Source: Elizabethkingia argenteiflava (lineage in GTDB: Bacteria > Bacteroidota > Bacteroidia > Flavobacteriales > Weeksellaceae). Taken from it: a stretch of 56,738 nt of DNA. Position numbers and translations under genes: made by a program. The stretch is from the NCBI RefSeq assembly GCF_009904105.1, contig NZ_JAAABJ010000475.1, positions 1-56,738 of the forward strand. Reading direction: 5' to 3'. Under the pieces are notes generated by a model. The model saw only the letters and a list, made by a program, of their open reading frames with translations. It had not been told where the DNA came from and made no database searches. This document shows positions 9,029 to 17,372 of this stretch, one piece after another (the stretch's first letter is position 1; every line of letters starts with the position of its first letter).

Positions 9029-10324
9029 CTAGATCTTATTGGAAATAATAGATTTTAAACGCACGGATACGGCATTTTTGTGCGCGTAAAGTTGTTCCGC
9101 TTCTGCCATCTTTTCAATACTCGGTCCTATATTCTGTAGACCTTGAGCAGTGATTTCCTGAAAACTTATTTTTTTTATAAAGCTATCTAAAGAAACCCCG
9201 CTATAACTTTTTGAATACCCATTTGTGGGTAGGGTGTGATTGGTGCCGGAAGCATAATCTCCAGCGCTTTCACAGGAAAAATTCCCTAAAAATACAGAAC
9301 CTGCTGCCGTAATTTTATCAACATAGGCATTTGCATTTTTTACCGCTAAGATCAGATGTTCGGGAGCATATAAATTGGAGAAAGCTATACAGTCTTCCAA
9401 GCATTCCAAGACGATGGCGCGGCTGTGGGCAAGTGCTTGGGAAGCGATGGCCTTACGTGATAAAAAAGAAAGCTGGTGGCTTAGCTGATTGAGAACTTGC
9501 TCCAAGAGATCACGACTGGTGGTTAAGAGAATGACTTGTGAATCGGTTCCGTGCTCTGCTTGGGACAGAAGATCAGCGGCTACAAATTCTGGATTAGAGC
9601 TTTCATCCGCAATAATCAATAATTCACTGGGACCTGCAGGCATATCTATAGCGATACCCAAACTTTGGGCAGTCTGCTTGGCAGCAGTTACGTATTGATT
9701 GCCAGGACCCAATATTTTATCTACCGCCTTAATGGTGGGGGTGCCAAAAGTAAGAGCGGCTATTGCTTGAATGCCCCCAACTTTATAAATATTTCGAATC
9801 CCTACCAATTGTGCAGCCACGAGTATAGCGGGATTTATTTTTCCGTTTATATCAGGAGGGCTACATAAGCTAATGTAAGGACATCCTGCTATCGTTGCCG
9901 GAATTCCTAACATGAGAACACTAGAGAATAGGGGGGCACTGCCTCCAGGGATGTAAATACCTACTTTTTCAATAGGGCGGCTTTCTCGCCAGCAATTCAC
10001 CCCTGGCATGGTTTCGACGATTTTTTTCTGCTCCTTTTGTGATAGGTGAAATTGCTGTATGTTATCAAAAGCTAGTTTCATGGCCTGTTTAAGATCTTCG
10101 GAAACTATTTGCTGAGCGCGTTCTTTTTCTTGGTTACTGACCAAAATATTGGAAAGTTTTACCCCATCAAACTTCTCGGTATAATCAAATAGCGCCTGAT
10201 CTTGAAGATTCTTTAGATCTTCAAAAATCTGCAAAACAGTATTTTGCAAATCTTCTCTTGGCTGAATGGGGCGTTGGAATAGAAGAGACCATTCTGAAAT
10301 GGAGGGGTATATATAAGTTTGCAT
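9029..10324 (-). CDS. hisD: Histidinol dehydrogenase
   Basis: The 431-residue zinc- and NAD-dependent enzyme oxidises L-histidinol to L-histidine in two steps. Signatures are VGIYIPGGSAPLFSS, ILGPGNQYVTAAKQ, MPAGPSELLIIAD, LLSQAEHGTDSQ (zinc ligands) and SAGDYASGTNHTLPT. Length matches the family. It lies 10 bases after hisG and 3 bases before hisC. Confidence 0.97.
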   Translation of the reverse strand: MQTYIYPSISEWSLLFQRPIQPREDLQNTVLQIFEDLKNLQDQALFDYTEKFDGVKLSNILVSNQEKERAQQIVSEDLKQAMKLAFDNIQQFHLSQKEQKKIVETMPGVNCWRESRPIEKVGIYIPGGSAPLFSSVLMLGIPATIAGCPYISLCSPPDINGKINPAILVAAQLVGIRNIYKVGGIQAIAALTFGTPTIKAVDKILGPGNQYVTAAKQTAQSLGIAIDMPAGPSELLIIADESSNPEFVAADLLSQAEHGTDSQVILLTTSRDLLEQVLNQLSHQLSFLSRKAIASQALAHSRAIVLECLEDCIAFSNLYAPEHLILAVKNANAYVDKITAAGSVFLGNFSCESAGDYASGTNHTLPTNGYSKSYSGVSLDSFIKKISFQEITAQGLQNIGPSIEKMAEAEQLYAHKNAVSVRLKSIISNKI

Positions 10325-10334
10325 AAGTTTATTT

Positions 10335-11189
10335 TTAAAGAATCATTTTTTCAATTTCCAGAATCAGAATCCCTTCTGCACCTAGATTTCTCAGTTGCTC
10401 TATAATTTCCCAGAAGGTATCCTCTTGAATAACCGAGTGTACTGAAGACCAACCAGGGGTGGCTAGTGGTAATAATGTCGGAGCTCTCATACCTGGCAAA
10501 ATTTTGATGATTTTGTCTAGTTTATCATTTGGGGCATTTAAGAGAATATATTTATTTTGTGCTGAATTATGTACCGCCTTTATTCTGAAAATTAACTGAT
10601 CTAATATTTTTTTTTGCTTTTCAGAAAGATTCTTACGAGCTACGAGCACCGCTTCACTGGTCAGGACCGTTTCTACGGGTTTAAGCCCATTGGTAAGCAG
10701 GGTAGATCCTGTACTTACGATATCAAAAATAGCATGTGAAATACCTATGTTAGGAGCGATCTCTACACTTCCACCTATTTCTTCAATTTGAACGTTAATT
10801 TGATGCTTTTGGAAAAAATTATTTAGAATCATAGGGTATGAGGTAGCGATTTTTTTACCTTCAAAATAGGAAAGCCCTGGATAGTTTTCATCTTTTGGGA
10901 TAGCCAGGCATAGTTTGCAGCTAGCAAATCCCAACCTATAGAGAATATCTATTTTTCTGTTTTTTTCCAAGACTTCATTCTCACCTAAGATACCGATGTC
11001 AGCAACTCCCTGCTCTACGTATTGAGGGATATCATCATCTCTGAGAAAGAGTATTTCAAGGGGAAAATTTTTGGCAATGGCTTTAAGTATACGATTCTCA
11101 TTAGAAATATCAATGCCACATTCTGCCAACAGGTGAAGGGATTTTTCACTAAGGCGACCATTTTTCTGGATTGCAATTTTCAGTTTCAT
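10335..11189 (-). CDS. hisG: ATP phosphoribosyltransferase, long form
   Basis: The 284-residue enzyme catalyses the first committed step, joining ATP and PRPP. It begins KIAIQKNGRLSEKSL and carries the family segment around DIVSTGSTLLTNGLKPVE (PRPP-binding). The length indicates the long form, with a C-terminal regulatory domain of about 75 residues (from near APTLLPLATPGWSSV) that usually binds histidine for feedback inhibition. It is the first structural gene after the His leader and terminator, so expression is probably set by attenuation. Confidence 0.97.
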   Translation of the reverse strand: MKLKIAIQKNGRLSEKSLHLLAECGIDISNENRILKAIAKNFPLEILFLRDDDIPQYVEQGVADIGILGENEVLEKNRKIDILYRLGFASCKLCLAIPKDENYPGLSYFEGKKIATSYPMILNNFFQKHQINVQIEEIGGSVEIAPNIGISHAIFDIVSTGSTLLTNGLKPVETVLTSEAVLVARKNLSEKQKKILDQLIFRIKAVHNSAQNKYILLNAPNDKLDKIIKILPGMRAPTLLPLATPGWSSVHSVIQEDTFWEIIEQLRNLGAEGILILEIEKMIL

Positions 11190-11230
11190 TTTTTTATTTT
11201 TAGAAGTGAACTGAGCAGCAATACAGAAAT

Positions 11231-11264
11231 AAAAAAACCGTCATGACTGCTCAGACGGTTTTTT
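11231..11264 (-). terminator. His operon attenuator (intrinsic terminator before hisG)
   Basis: The stem CCGTC (11238-11242)/GACGG (11254-11258) is extended by A:T pairs and by an inner TGA/TCA pairing. On the minus strand it is followed by seven U. It lies between the His leader peptide and hisG, where an attenuator should be. A small hairpin (GTGTA/TACAC, 11272-11285) just before it may act as a pause or alternative structure. Confidence 0.85.
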
Positions 11265-11287
11265 ATTTTGAGTGTAGCTATACACAC

Positions 11288-11347
11288 CTAATCAACTCGC
11301 CTGTTGCAAGAATGATGATGACGGTGATGTACAGCTCTGAATTTCAT
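11288..11347 (-). CDS. hisL: His operon leader peptide (19 residues, His-rich)
   Basis: On the minus strand, ATG at 11345-11347 opens the frame MKFRAVHHRHHHSCNRRVD, then TAG at 11288-11290. Five of residues 7-12 are histidine, the hallmark of a his leader peptide, in which ribosome stalling on His codons reports low charged tRNA-His. It is followed by the intrinsic terminator and hisG. The His-codon region contains a sequence complementary over 8 bases to the 3' arm of the terminator (11318-11325 against 11237-11244). The mechanism is known in proteobacteria; that it works the same way here is inference. Confidence 0.85.
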   Translation of the reverse strand: MKFRAVHHRHHHSCNRRVD

Positions 11348-11367
11348 TTTGCTAATGTTGTCTGTTG

Positions 11368-11375
11368 CAAATCTA
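11368..11375 (-). promoter_or_regulatory. Putative his operon promoter -7 box
   Basis: The minus-strand sequence TAGATTTG matches the Bacteroidota -7 consensus TAnnTTTG and lies 20 bases before the leader-peptide ATG. No good -33 TTG is visible at the expected spacing. Confidence 0.5.
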
Positions 11376-11415
11376 AACTTTATTTTTGAATTATAGGATA
11401 TTTTATATGTTTTTT

Positions 11416-12831
11416 TTAAGACTTCTCCGAGGTGATCATTTCAGCACCATCACTATTTTTTAATCGAAAAAATATAAGACTGACTATTGCGGTTAATATT
11501 CCCATACTTAAAAAGGTATAGCGAAATACCAACATAGAGTCCCATTTGTTGATTTCTGCAATTTGGTGATATTTATTTAAAAGCAGCGCACTGATGGAAA
11601 CGCCCATACTCATGGAGAGTTGTTGCATAATGGTAAGCAAACTATTACCCATACTCACGTTCTTATTATTTAAATCGGCTAGTGTAAGGGTATTCATAGT
11701 GGTCATTTGAAGGGAGTTAAAACCTCCATAGGCAACCAAAAGAGGAAGCAGGAAGAATAAGGGTGTATTTTGATCCGGAATAGCAAAAAGAGCAATGACA
11801 AGGGCTATAAGTAAGGTGTTGTAAATAAGGGTTTTACGATATCCTAGTCTTTTTACTAGAGGAGTAGCCCAGGCTCTGACAATAATGGATGTTAGGGCAG
11901 CAGGAATCATCATAATGCCCGATACTGTAGCGGAATACTTGAAACCTATTTGAAAGAGCAGTGGAAGTAATAGAGGCATACCTCCTATACCAATCCGAGT
12001 CAAAAGATTTCCCAAGATCCCGATACTGAGCGTTCTTATTTTTAATAAGTCGAGGTCAATAAGCGGTGTTTTAGTTCTCTTGAAATGTTTATAATATAAG
12101 ATCATTAAGATCGAACCCGATAGGAATAGAAGGATAAACCATGCTCCGCCTAATATTTTGTCTGCACTGAATTCTATGGAAATAGTGATTAATAAAAGAG
12201 AGCCACTGAAGAGTAGCATGCCCATGAAATCGAATTTTTTTCTTTTCATAATGTAATTAGGCATATATTGCCTGGCAAAGAATATTCCTGCGATACCGAC
12301 AGGGATATTGATTAAAAAAATCCAGTGCCAACTCGTTACATCTACGAGCCATCCTCCGAGAGTAGGACCGATAATGGGACCTACTAGACCAGGGATGGTA
12401 ATAAAGTTGATGATAGCTAAGAGTTTATCTTTAGCGTAGGTATATAAAATAGCCAACCGAGATACAGGGACCATCATAGAGCCCCCTATAGCCTGTATAA
12501 TTCTTGAGGAGATCAGAAATTCTAAACTGGGGGAGCAGGCACATAAGAGTGATCCGAAAGTAAAAATTCCCATAGCCCATATAAAGATTTTTTTTGAACC
12601 GAATCTATCTGAAAGCCAGCCGCTAAGAGGAATGAGCAAGGCTAAGACTAAAATATAAGAAATGATGATGGATTGCATAGATAAGGGAGAACGCTTCATA
12701 TCATAGGCAATCGAGGGCAGAGCCGTATTGAGTATGGTGGCATCCAAAGATTGCATAAAAAAGGCGACAGCAGCAATCCAGGGCAGAAATTTATACTTCT
12801 CATCTAGATTTTTATTTTTTTCTGTATCCAT
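11416..12831 (-). CDS. MdtD-like multidrug MFS transporter (DHA2 family)
   Basis: The 471-residue membrane protein has about 13-14 hydrophobic segments. MFS/DHA2 marks include FMQSLDATILNTALPSI in TM1, SGWLSDRFGSKKIF after TM2, SRIIQAIGGSMMVPVSRL in TM4 and GLVGPIIGPTLGGWLVD in TM5 (drug:proton antiporter motif C). Sequence and length closely follow E. coli MdtD, down to SWHWIFLINIPVGI, which suggests that subfamily. It probably exports small hydrophobic compounds by proton antiport; the substrate is unknown. It ends just upstream of the his leader promoter. A 21-bp inverted repeat about 75 bases before its start may be an operator. Confidence 0.85.
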   Translation of the reverse strand: MDTEKNKNLDEKYKFLPWIAAVAFFMQSLDATILNTALPSIAYDMKRSPLSMQSIIISYILVLALLIPLSGWLSDRFGSKKIFIWAMGIFTFGSLLCACSPSLEFLISSRIIQAIGGSMMVPVSRLAILYTYAKDKLLAIINFITIPGLVGPIIGPTLGGWLVDVTSWHWIFLINIPVGIAGIFFARQYMPNYIMKRKKFDFMGMLLFSGSLLLITISIEFSADKILGGAWFILLFLSGSILMILYYKHFKRTKTPLIDLDLLKIRTLSIGILGNLLTRIGIGGMPLLLPLLFQIGFKYSATVSGIMMIPAALTSIIVRAWATPLVKRLGYRKTLIYNTLLIALVIALFAIPDQNTPLFFLLPLLVAYGGFNSLQMTTMNTLTLADLNNKNVSMGNSLLTIMQQLSMSMGVSISALLLNKYHQIAEINKWDSMLVFRYTFLSMGILTAIVSLIFFRLKNSDGAEMITSEKS

Positions 12832-12904
12832 GTTTCTTATTTTCTTTTTTCCGGTGGTTTTTCTGTTTGGTTTTAAAGGCTAAGTCTTATTGATCATATT
12901 CGTT

Positions 12905-12925
12905 TTAAAATAAGGTTTATTTTAA
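12905..12925. promoter_or_regulatory. Inverted repeat upstream of the MFS gene (candidate operator)
   Basis: The arms are TTAAAATAA and TTATTTTAA around a 3-base centre. The match is perfect over 9 bp. It lies about 75 bases before the MFS start. AT-only arms can arise by chance here, and no adjacent regulator gene supports it. Confidence 0.3.
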
Positions 12926-13091
12926 TCAGATCGTTTATGGGGATTAAAGATAAATGTTATTGTTGTATTGAGAGCGCTCCGAGCCATATATTTTAGCTGT
13001 TGTTTTTACAAAATCTTAATGATGTCATCTCCTTATACGTATTATCTTTAAGAAATTATAGTAAACTTGTGAGAGTTTGTATTTTTTTAAT

Positions 13092-13118
13092 AAAAAAAAG
13101 AGCCTTAATTTAAAGCTC
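13092..13118 (-). terminator. Terminator overlapping the end of fabF
   Basis: The 7-bp stem (13100-13106 with 13112-13118, one G:U) includes the last codons and stop of fabF. On the minus strand it is followed by eight U (13092-13099). Confidence 0.75.
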
Positions 13119-14348
13119 TCTAAATACAATGGTACTGTTGTGTCCTCCAAAACCAAAGGCATTACTCATAGCGGTTTTTATTTCTTTATTTAAAGCTTGG
13201 TTGAAAACGATGGGTATATTTTGTGGAATTTCTGGATCGGGTTCAACCATGTTAATAGTAGGAGGTACAATATTATCATTGATAGCTTTAATACAAATAA
13301 TAGCCTCAATGGCTCCAGCAGCACCTAGTAGATGACCTATCATAGACTTCGTAGAGCTTGCGTGAAGTCTTTCAGATTGACCAAAAACACGACTCACCGC
13401 ATTTATCTCAGATAGATCTCCGATAGGGGTAGAAGTAGCGTGTAGATTGATATAATCTAATTCTTCTGCTTTTATACCCGCTTCTTCTAATGCCAATAGC
13501 ATAGCTTTAGAAGCTCCTATGCCTTCCGGATGGGGAGAGGTAATATGGTAGGCATCTGCTGTCATAGCGGCTCCTGCAAGCTCTGCATATATTTTTGCAC
13601 CTCTAGCCTTCGCGTGTTCGTACTCTTCTAAAATCAGCGCGGCACCACCTTCTCCCATTACAAAACCATCTCTATCTTTATCAAATGGTCTGCTGGCGGT
13701 TTGGGGGTCATTATTCCGGGTTGTCATGGCTTTTAAAGCGGCAAAACCACCAAAGGATGCAGGGGTGATCCCAGCTTCTGAGCCACCGGTTATGAAGGCT
13801 TTGGCTTTTCCGAGTCGGATATAGTTAAAAGCGTCCATAATGGCACTATTCCCAGTAGCACAAGCCGATACAGGCGTATAATTAATTCCTTGTAAACCAA
13901 ATTTTATAGAAATGAGGCCAGAAGCCATATTAACCAATAGTTTCGGAATAAAGAAGGGGTTGAAGCGAGGATTATGCTTGTTGGATGCGTATTTTTCCAC
14001 TTCATTTTCAAAGGTTTGCATTCCGCCTTGGCCCGTTCCCCAGATCACTCCAAAATCAAAAGGATCTATGGTCGATAAATCTATATTCGCGTCTTCCATG
14101 GCTTGTGCTGCACTATATAATGCATATTGGGTGAAAAGATCACTGCGCTTTATTTCGCTTTTATCCAAATATCGGAGCGGATCAAAATTTTTCACCTCGC
14201 AAGCTACCTGTGTTCTAAAGTGGGTGGCGTCAAAATGTGTTACTTTACTTACTGCACTCTTTCCGGTAGTGATATTACTCCAGAACTCTTTAACATTACT
14301 TCCTAGGGGGTTGATGGTTCCCAACCCCGTAACAACAACTCTCTTCAT
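13110..14348 (-). CDS. fabF: 3-oxoacyl-[acyl-carrier-protein] synthase II
   Basis: The 412-residue cytoplasmic condensing enzyme of fatty acid elongation starts KRVVVTGLGTINPLG. The nucleophile cysteine is in VSACATGNSAIMDA near residue 165. The two catalytic histidines lie in INLHATSTPIGD (near 305) and IGHLLGAAGAIEA (near 340, with the conserved Lys just before it in STKSMIGH). The glycine-rich end NAFGFGGHNST is typical of KAS II. Length is normal. No acpP gene is adjacent in this window. It has its own promoter box and terminator, so it appears to be monocistronic. Confidence 0.96.
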   Translation of the reverse strand: MKRVVVTGLGTINPLGSNVKEFWSNITTGKSAVSKVTHFDATHFRTQVACEVKNFDPLRYLDKSEIKRSDLFTQYALYSAAQAMEDANIDLSTIDPFDFGVIWGTGQGGMQTFENEVEKYASNKHNPRFNPFFIPKLLVNMASGLISIKFGLQGINYTPVSACATGNSAIMDAFNYIRLGKAKAFITGGSEAGITPASFGGFAALKAMTTRNNDPQTASRPFDKDRDGFVMGEGGAALILEEYEHAKARGAKIYAELAGAAMTADAYHITSPHPEGIGASKAMLLALEEAGIKAEELDYINLHATSTPIGDLSEINAVSRVFGQSERLHASSTKSMIGHLLGAAGAIEAIICIKAINDNIVPPTINMVEPDPEIPQNIPIVFNQALNKEIKTAMSNAFGFGGHNSTIVFREL

Positions 14349-14391
14349 TGTAAATGGGATATAAAAATCTGAGTTTTTAATAAACAGGATG

Positions 14392-14399
14392 CAAATATA
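14392..14399 (-). promoter_or_regulatory. Putative fabF promoter -7 box
   Basis: The minus-strand sequence TATATTTG is a perfect match to TAnnTTTG, 43 bases before the fabF start. No convincing -33 box was seen. Confidence 0.55.
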
Positions 14400-14653
14400 C
14401 GTGAAGTCGCCTAAAATATGCTATAGATAATATGTATTATATAAAGCTAAATTAGTCTAATATAAAATTGTCTTTTTAGGGGGTGTAAATCTTCAAACTT
14501 AGCAAGAGACTATAAAATATAGGTGGTTTTCGTTTGAGAAGTTTAATAGCTGAGCTGATTAGCAGCTAATACACTCCGGATAATAAGGCCTTGGATGAAG
14601 GAATAGATCGCGTTATATTTAGGAATATAAATTTTGGGCTTCACCTTGTCTAC
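14400..14653. other. Intergenic region between fabF promoter and hemJ
   Basis: No gene was recognised. A 6-bp inverted repeat (TAGCTG...CAGCTA, about 14548-14569) is present. A minus-strand frame of about 36 codons continues in phase after the hemJ stop but has no recognisable identity. Confidence 0.4.
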
Positions 14654-15199
14654 TTATTTTTTTCGCCGATTAACAAATTTAACCACGAGGCTAATCAAAA
14701 CGACTAATCCTACAAAACTTAAAGTTAGTTGTTTCCAATATTCCAGTAATGCATACTTAAGCACTACTGTAAAGACTACAAAAAATAGAATAAAGGTGGC
14801 TATTTCATTGGCTTGTCTAAGGGCTGTATTTTTTGAGGGTAAGCTTTGCTGATTTAGTTTTTGGAGCTGAATTACTTTTTTCCAGCACCAGTAGTGGTAA
14901 ATGGCTAGTGCGATAAGTGCTGTGATTTTGATATGAAACCATGGCATTTTTAGCAATTCAGGATTTATAAAAATTAAGCCCATACCAAATATTAGCATTA
15001 AGGTACCAGCAGGGACCGTAATAATATTCCATAGCCTATGAGCCATAAAGGCGTATTGTTGTCGAAGAATATCCTTTTTCGGATTTTCGAAATCATCTGT
15101 ATCTTTATAATAGACTAAAATTCTTACAGTATAAAAAATGCCGGCAAAATAACTTACCATGAAAATAATATGTAGGGCTTTAAGAATAAGGTAGTTCAT
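14654..15199 (-). CDS. hemJ: HemJ-type protoporphyrinogen IX oxidase (UPF0093/CopD-like membrane protein)
   Basis: The 181-residue integral membrane protein has four to five hydrophobic helices. It starts YLILKALHIIFMVSYFAGIFYTVRI, matching HemJ (K.LHii....wfagLfY..R), and keeps the QYAFMAHRLWNIITVPAG and PWFHIKITALIALAIYHYW blocks. The conserved His near residue 10 and the RLW segment are functionally important in characterised HemJ. It oxidises protoporphyrinogen IX for haem synthesis. No other hem gene is nearby. Confidence is high in the family and moderate in the exact function. Confidence 0.82.
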   Translation of the reverse strand: MNYLILKALHIIFMVSYFAGIFYTVRILVYYKDTDDFENPKKDILRQQYAFMAHRLWNIITVPAGTLMLIFGMGLIFINPELLKMPWFHIKITALIALAIYHYWCWKKVIQLQKLNQQSLPSKNTALRQANEIATFILFFVVFTVVLKYALLEYWKQLTLSFVGLVVLISLVVKFVNRRKK

Positions 15200-15262
15200 T
15201 GTATTGATGGGTAATAGTTCGCATTTGAGGTACTTGTGGGGATTAGAAATTTCGGGGGAGCG

Positions 15263-16090
15263 CTATCCAAACTCTACAAAGATGCGTTCGCCTAGCGTTA
15301 GCCCCAGTAGACTAGAAGCTCCGTTGGTATAGCTACCCTTATAAATGGCGATTTCAAGTAGGTTGTTTTCATTAAATATAGCCGAAATACTCCCGTGGTA
15401 AAGGGGTTCATCTTCCCAGTTTTCTACCACATCAGTATAATAGTTATTAATTTTGCTGATTTGGAAATTTCTGAATTTCAGTTTGAAAGTATGGTAAGAC
15501 TTTAGGCTGTTATTAAAGAATTTTCTACTAATATTAGAAATGGCATTCCCAAAATTATCGACATACATCACCTCGCCGACCATGATGCCTTCGGCTTCAT
15601 TGAATATAGCACGTGCAAAAGAATTTTCCTTTATTTTAGTGATTTTCTTGCCTACTACCTCTGGAACGCCTCCTTTTGCCAGGTGAACGGCTACCGGAGC
15701 AAAAATATCCGTAGAGGTGAAGTTGACTTTGTCATCAAAGCGATTTCCTAAGGTGATTTCGTAAATTTCCTCAGGATTAATATCAAAGAAAAGCAAGCTG
15801 AGTAAGCCATTGTCCGCACATATAAAATAATGGCCATCGACTTTGGCAATAATATTTTTTCTGTTTTTATGGTGAAAAGAATCTACACTAATGATGTGGA
15901 TACTCCCTTGTGGGTAGTATTTGTATACACTTCTGACGATATAAGCCGTCTGTTGAAGGTTGTAGGTTTGGATTTGATGCGTGATATCTACTATTTGGGC
16001 ATTTATCAATTGGCTATAGATGCTCCCTTTAATAGCTGCTACTCGATAATCCAATATTCCGTAATCAGAAGTTAGTGTAATAATAGACAT
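15263..16090 (-). CDS. S-adenosyl-L-methionine hydrolase / SAM hydroxide adenosyltransferase family (DUF62)
   Basis: The 275-residue protein begins ITLTSDYGILDYRVAAIKG, the family's start with the conserved Asp. It contains IVDITHQIQTYNLQQTAY, GSIHIISVDS, the FICADNGLLSL block and VMYVDNFGNAISNI. Members convert SAM and water to adenosine and methionine, and relatives are fluorinases and chlorinases. The position normally occupied by chlorinase/fluorinase-specific loops is short, so plain SAM hydrolysis is more likely. The start is fixed by the family N-terminus and lies only 5 bases after a perfect -7 box, implying a leaderless or nearly leaderless mRNA. It diverges from phoH. Confidence 0.87.
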   Translation of the reverse strand: MSIITLTSDYGILDYRVAAIKGSIYSQLINAQIVDITHQIQTYNLQQTAYIVRSVYKYYPQGSIHIISVDSFHHKNRKNIIAKVDGHYFICADNGLLSLLFFDINPEEIYEITLGNRFDDKVNFTSTDIFAPVAVHLAKGGVPEVVGKKITKIKENSFARAIFNEAEGIMVGEVMYVDNFGNAISNISRKFFNNSLKSYHTFKLKFRNFQISKINNYYTDVVENWEDEPLYHGSISAIFNENNLLEIAIYKGSYTNGASSLLGLTLGERIFVEFG

Positions 16091-16095
16091 TGTTG

Positions 16096-16103
16096 CAAAG
16101 ATA
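16096..16103 (-). promoter_or_regulatory. Promoter -7 box for the SAM hydrolase gene
   Basis: TATCTTTG on the minus strand matches TAnnTTTG and ends 5 bases before the ATG, so transcription should begin at or very near the start codon. Confidence 0.6.
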
Positions 16104-16166
16104 AAAAATACAGTTCAGTTCGGCTAAATTAACAATTCTTTTATTTTAATTTTTTTTGGGAATCAT

Positions 16167-16174
16167 TATATTTG
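16167..16174 (+). promoter_or_regulatory. Promoter -7 box for phoH
   Basis: TATATTTG matches TAnnTTTG, 28 bases before the phoH ATG. It is divergent from the neighbouring SAM hydrolase promoter. Confidence 0.55.
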
Positions 16175-16202
16175 TTAAGTTACATTATAAAAAATATATT
16201 GA

Positions 16203-17150
16203 ATGTATGAACTAAATTATGAGTTGAAGGATATAGAAGTGAAGCAGTTTTATGGAATTCAAAACCAGTATTTTAATCTGCTTAAATCCTCTTTTCCTAC
16301 TTTGAAAATTACGGGGCGTGACAATTTTATTTTTGCTATGGGAAATAGCGAGGCTTTAGCTGTACTTCAAGAAAAGCTAGATGATATTGTTACTTTTATT
16401 TCTAATAATAATAGCATAGATCTTAAAGATATAGAAAGCATTTTGAAACTCCGAGATGAAAGTGAGAAACAGTTGGTTTTTGATAGTGATATCCTCGTAA
16501 AGGGTGTGGGGGGAAAGATTATCAAAGCCAAGACGATTAATCTTAAAAAACTAGTGAGGGTTTCAGAGAAAAGCGATATGGTATTCGCCATAGGACCTGC
16601 AGGTACTGGCAAAACTTATACCAGTGTCGCGCTGGCAGTAAGAGCCTTGAAGGATAAGCAAGTGAAACGTATTATTCTGACGAGACCTGCTGTGGAGGCT
16701 GGCGAGAGCTTAGGATTTTTACCTGGAGACATGAAAGATAAATTGGATCCCTATATGCAACCCTTATACGACGCTTTAAGGGATATGATTCCTGTTGAAA
16801 AATTAGAAAATTATATTGAAAAGAAGGTAATAGAAATTGCACCTTTAGCCTTTATGAGGGGACGAACATTGGATGAGGCTTTTGTGATTCTGGATGAAGC
16901 GCAAAATACGACTCACTCTCAGATGAAAATGTTTCTCACCCGTATGGGAATGAATGCTAAATTTATTATTACCGGAGATCCCAGTCAGATTGATTTGCCG
17001 AAAAACCAACAATCGGGTCTCAAGGAGGCGATGTCTATACTTAAGAATATTAATGAAATAGGCTTTGTACATCTAACCCATGAAGATGTGGTAAGACATC
17101 CTGTGGTGAAGAAGATTATACAAGCTTATGCTGAGGAGGAGAAGAAATAG
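16203..17150 (+). CDS. phoH: PhoH-family ATPase (PhoH-like, YbeZ type)
   Basis: The 315-residue cytoplasmic protein has an N-terminal part (about 1-105) with a KH-like segment (FAMGNSEALAVLQEKLD). A P-loop ATPase follows, with Walker A GPAGTGKTYTS near 132 and Walker B VILDEAQNT near 230. RPAVEAGESLGFLPGDM and ITGDPSQIDLP are characteristic of PhoH/YbeZ. The family is linked to RNA and ribosome metabolism together with YbeY. No ybeY is adjacent here. Length is usual. A hairpin follows the stop. Confidence 0.94.
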   Translation: MYELNYELKDIEVKQFYGIQNQYFNLLKSSFPTLKITGRDNFIFAMGNSEALAVLQEKLDDIVTFISNNNSIDLKDIESILKLRDESEKQLVFDSDILVKGVGGKIIKAKTINLKKLVRVSEKSDMVFAIGPAGTGKTYTSVALAVRALKDKQVKRIILTRPAVEAGESLGFLPGDMKDKLDPYMQPLYDALRDMIPVEKLENYIEKKVIEIAPLAFMRGRTLDEAFVILDEAQNTTHSQMKMFLTRMGMNAKFIITGDPSQIDLPKNQQSGLKEAMSILKNINEIGFVHLTHEDVVRHPVVKKIIQAYAEEEKK

Positions 17151-17160
17151 ATTTTTTGTA

Positions 17161-17198
17161 ATCAGAGGTTACCTCTGATATCGGTTAGTTGTTTTTTT
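17161..17198 (+). terminator. phoH terminator
   Basis: A perfect 9-bp stem (ATCAGAGGT / ACCTCTGAT, 17161-17179) has a 1-base centre and begins 10 bases past the phoH stop. A run of T (17191-17198) follows at some distance, so termination is likely but not certain. Confidence 0.55.
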
Positions 17199-17251
17199 AT
17201 CATGGGATTTTCTTTCGATCAGTTGAGGTAAATTCAAGAGAACAAAAAAAC

Positions 17252-17308
17252 TTTATAAAAAAAGAAAACCCCCAACAATTAGCAATAGCTTATGAATGGG
17301 GGTGTTTT
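17252..17308 (-). terminator. Terminator of the rhlE-csp operon
   Basis: Complementary arms (AAAACCCCC at 17265-17273, GGGGGTGTTTT at 17298-17308) are followed on the minus strand by a U-rich run (17252-17264). It lies about 65 bases after the small csp gene. Confidence 0.6.
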
Positions 17309-17372
17309 ATACAAATATATAAAGTTATTTATTTGTATTTCATCGAATTTAGTTTAATAATATATAGATAGA

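Noticed and set aside
17189-17371. 60-codon plus-strand frame after phoH
   Set aside because: It overlaps the terminator hairpin of the csp operon on the other strand and has no protein-like pattern.
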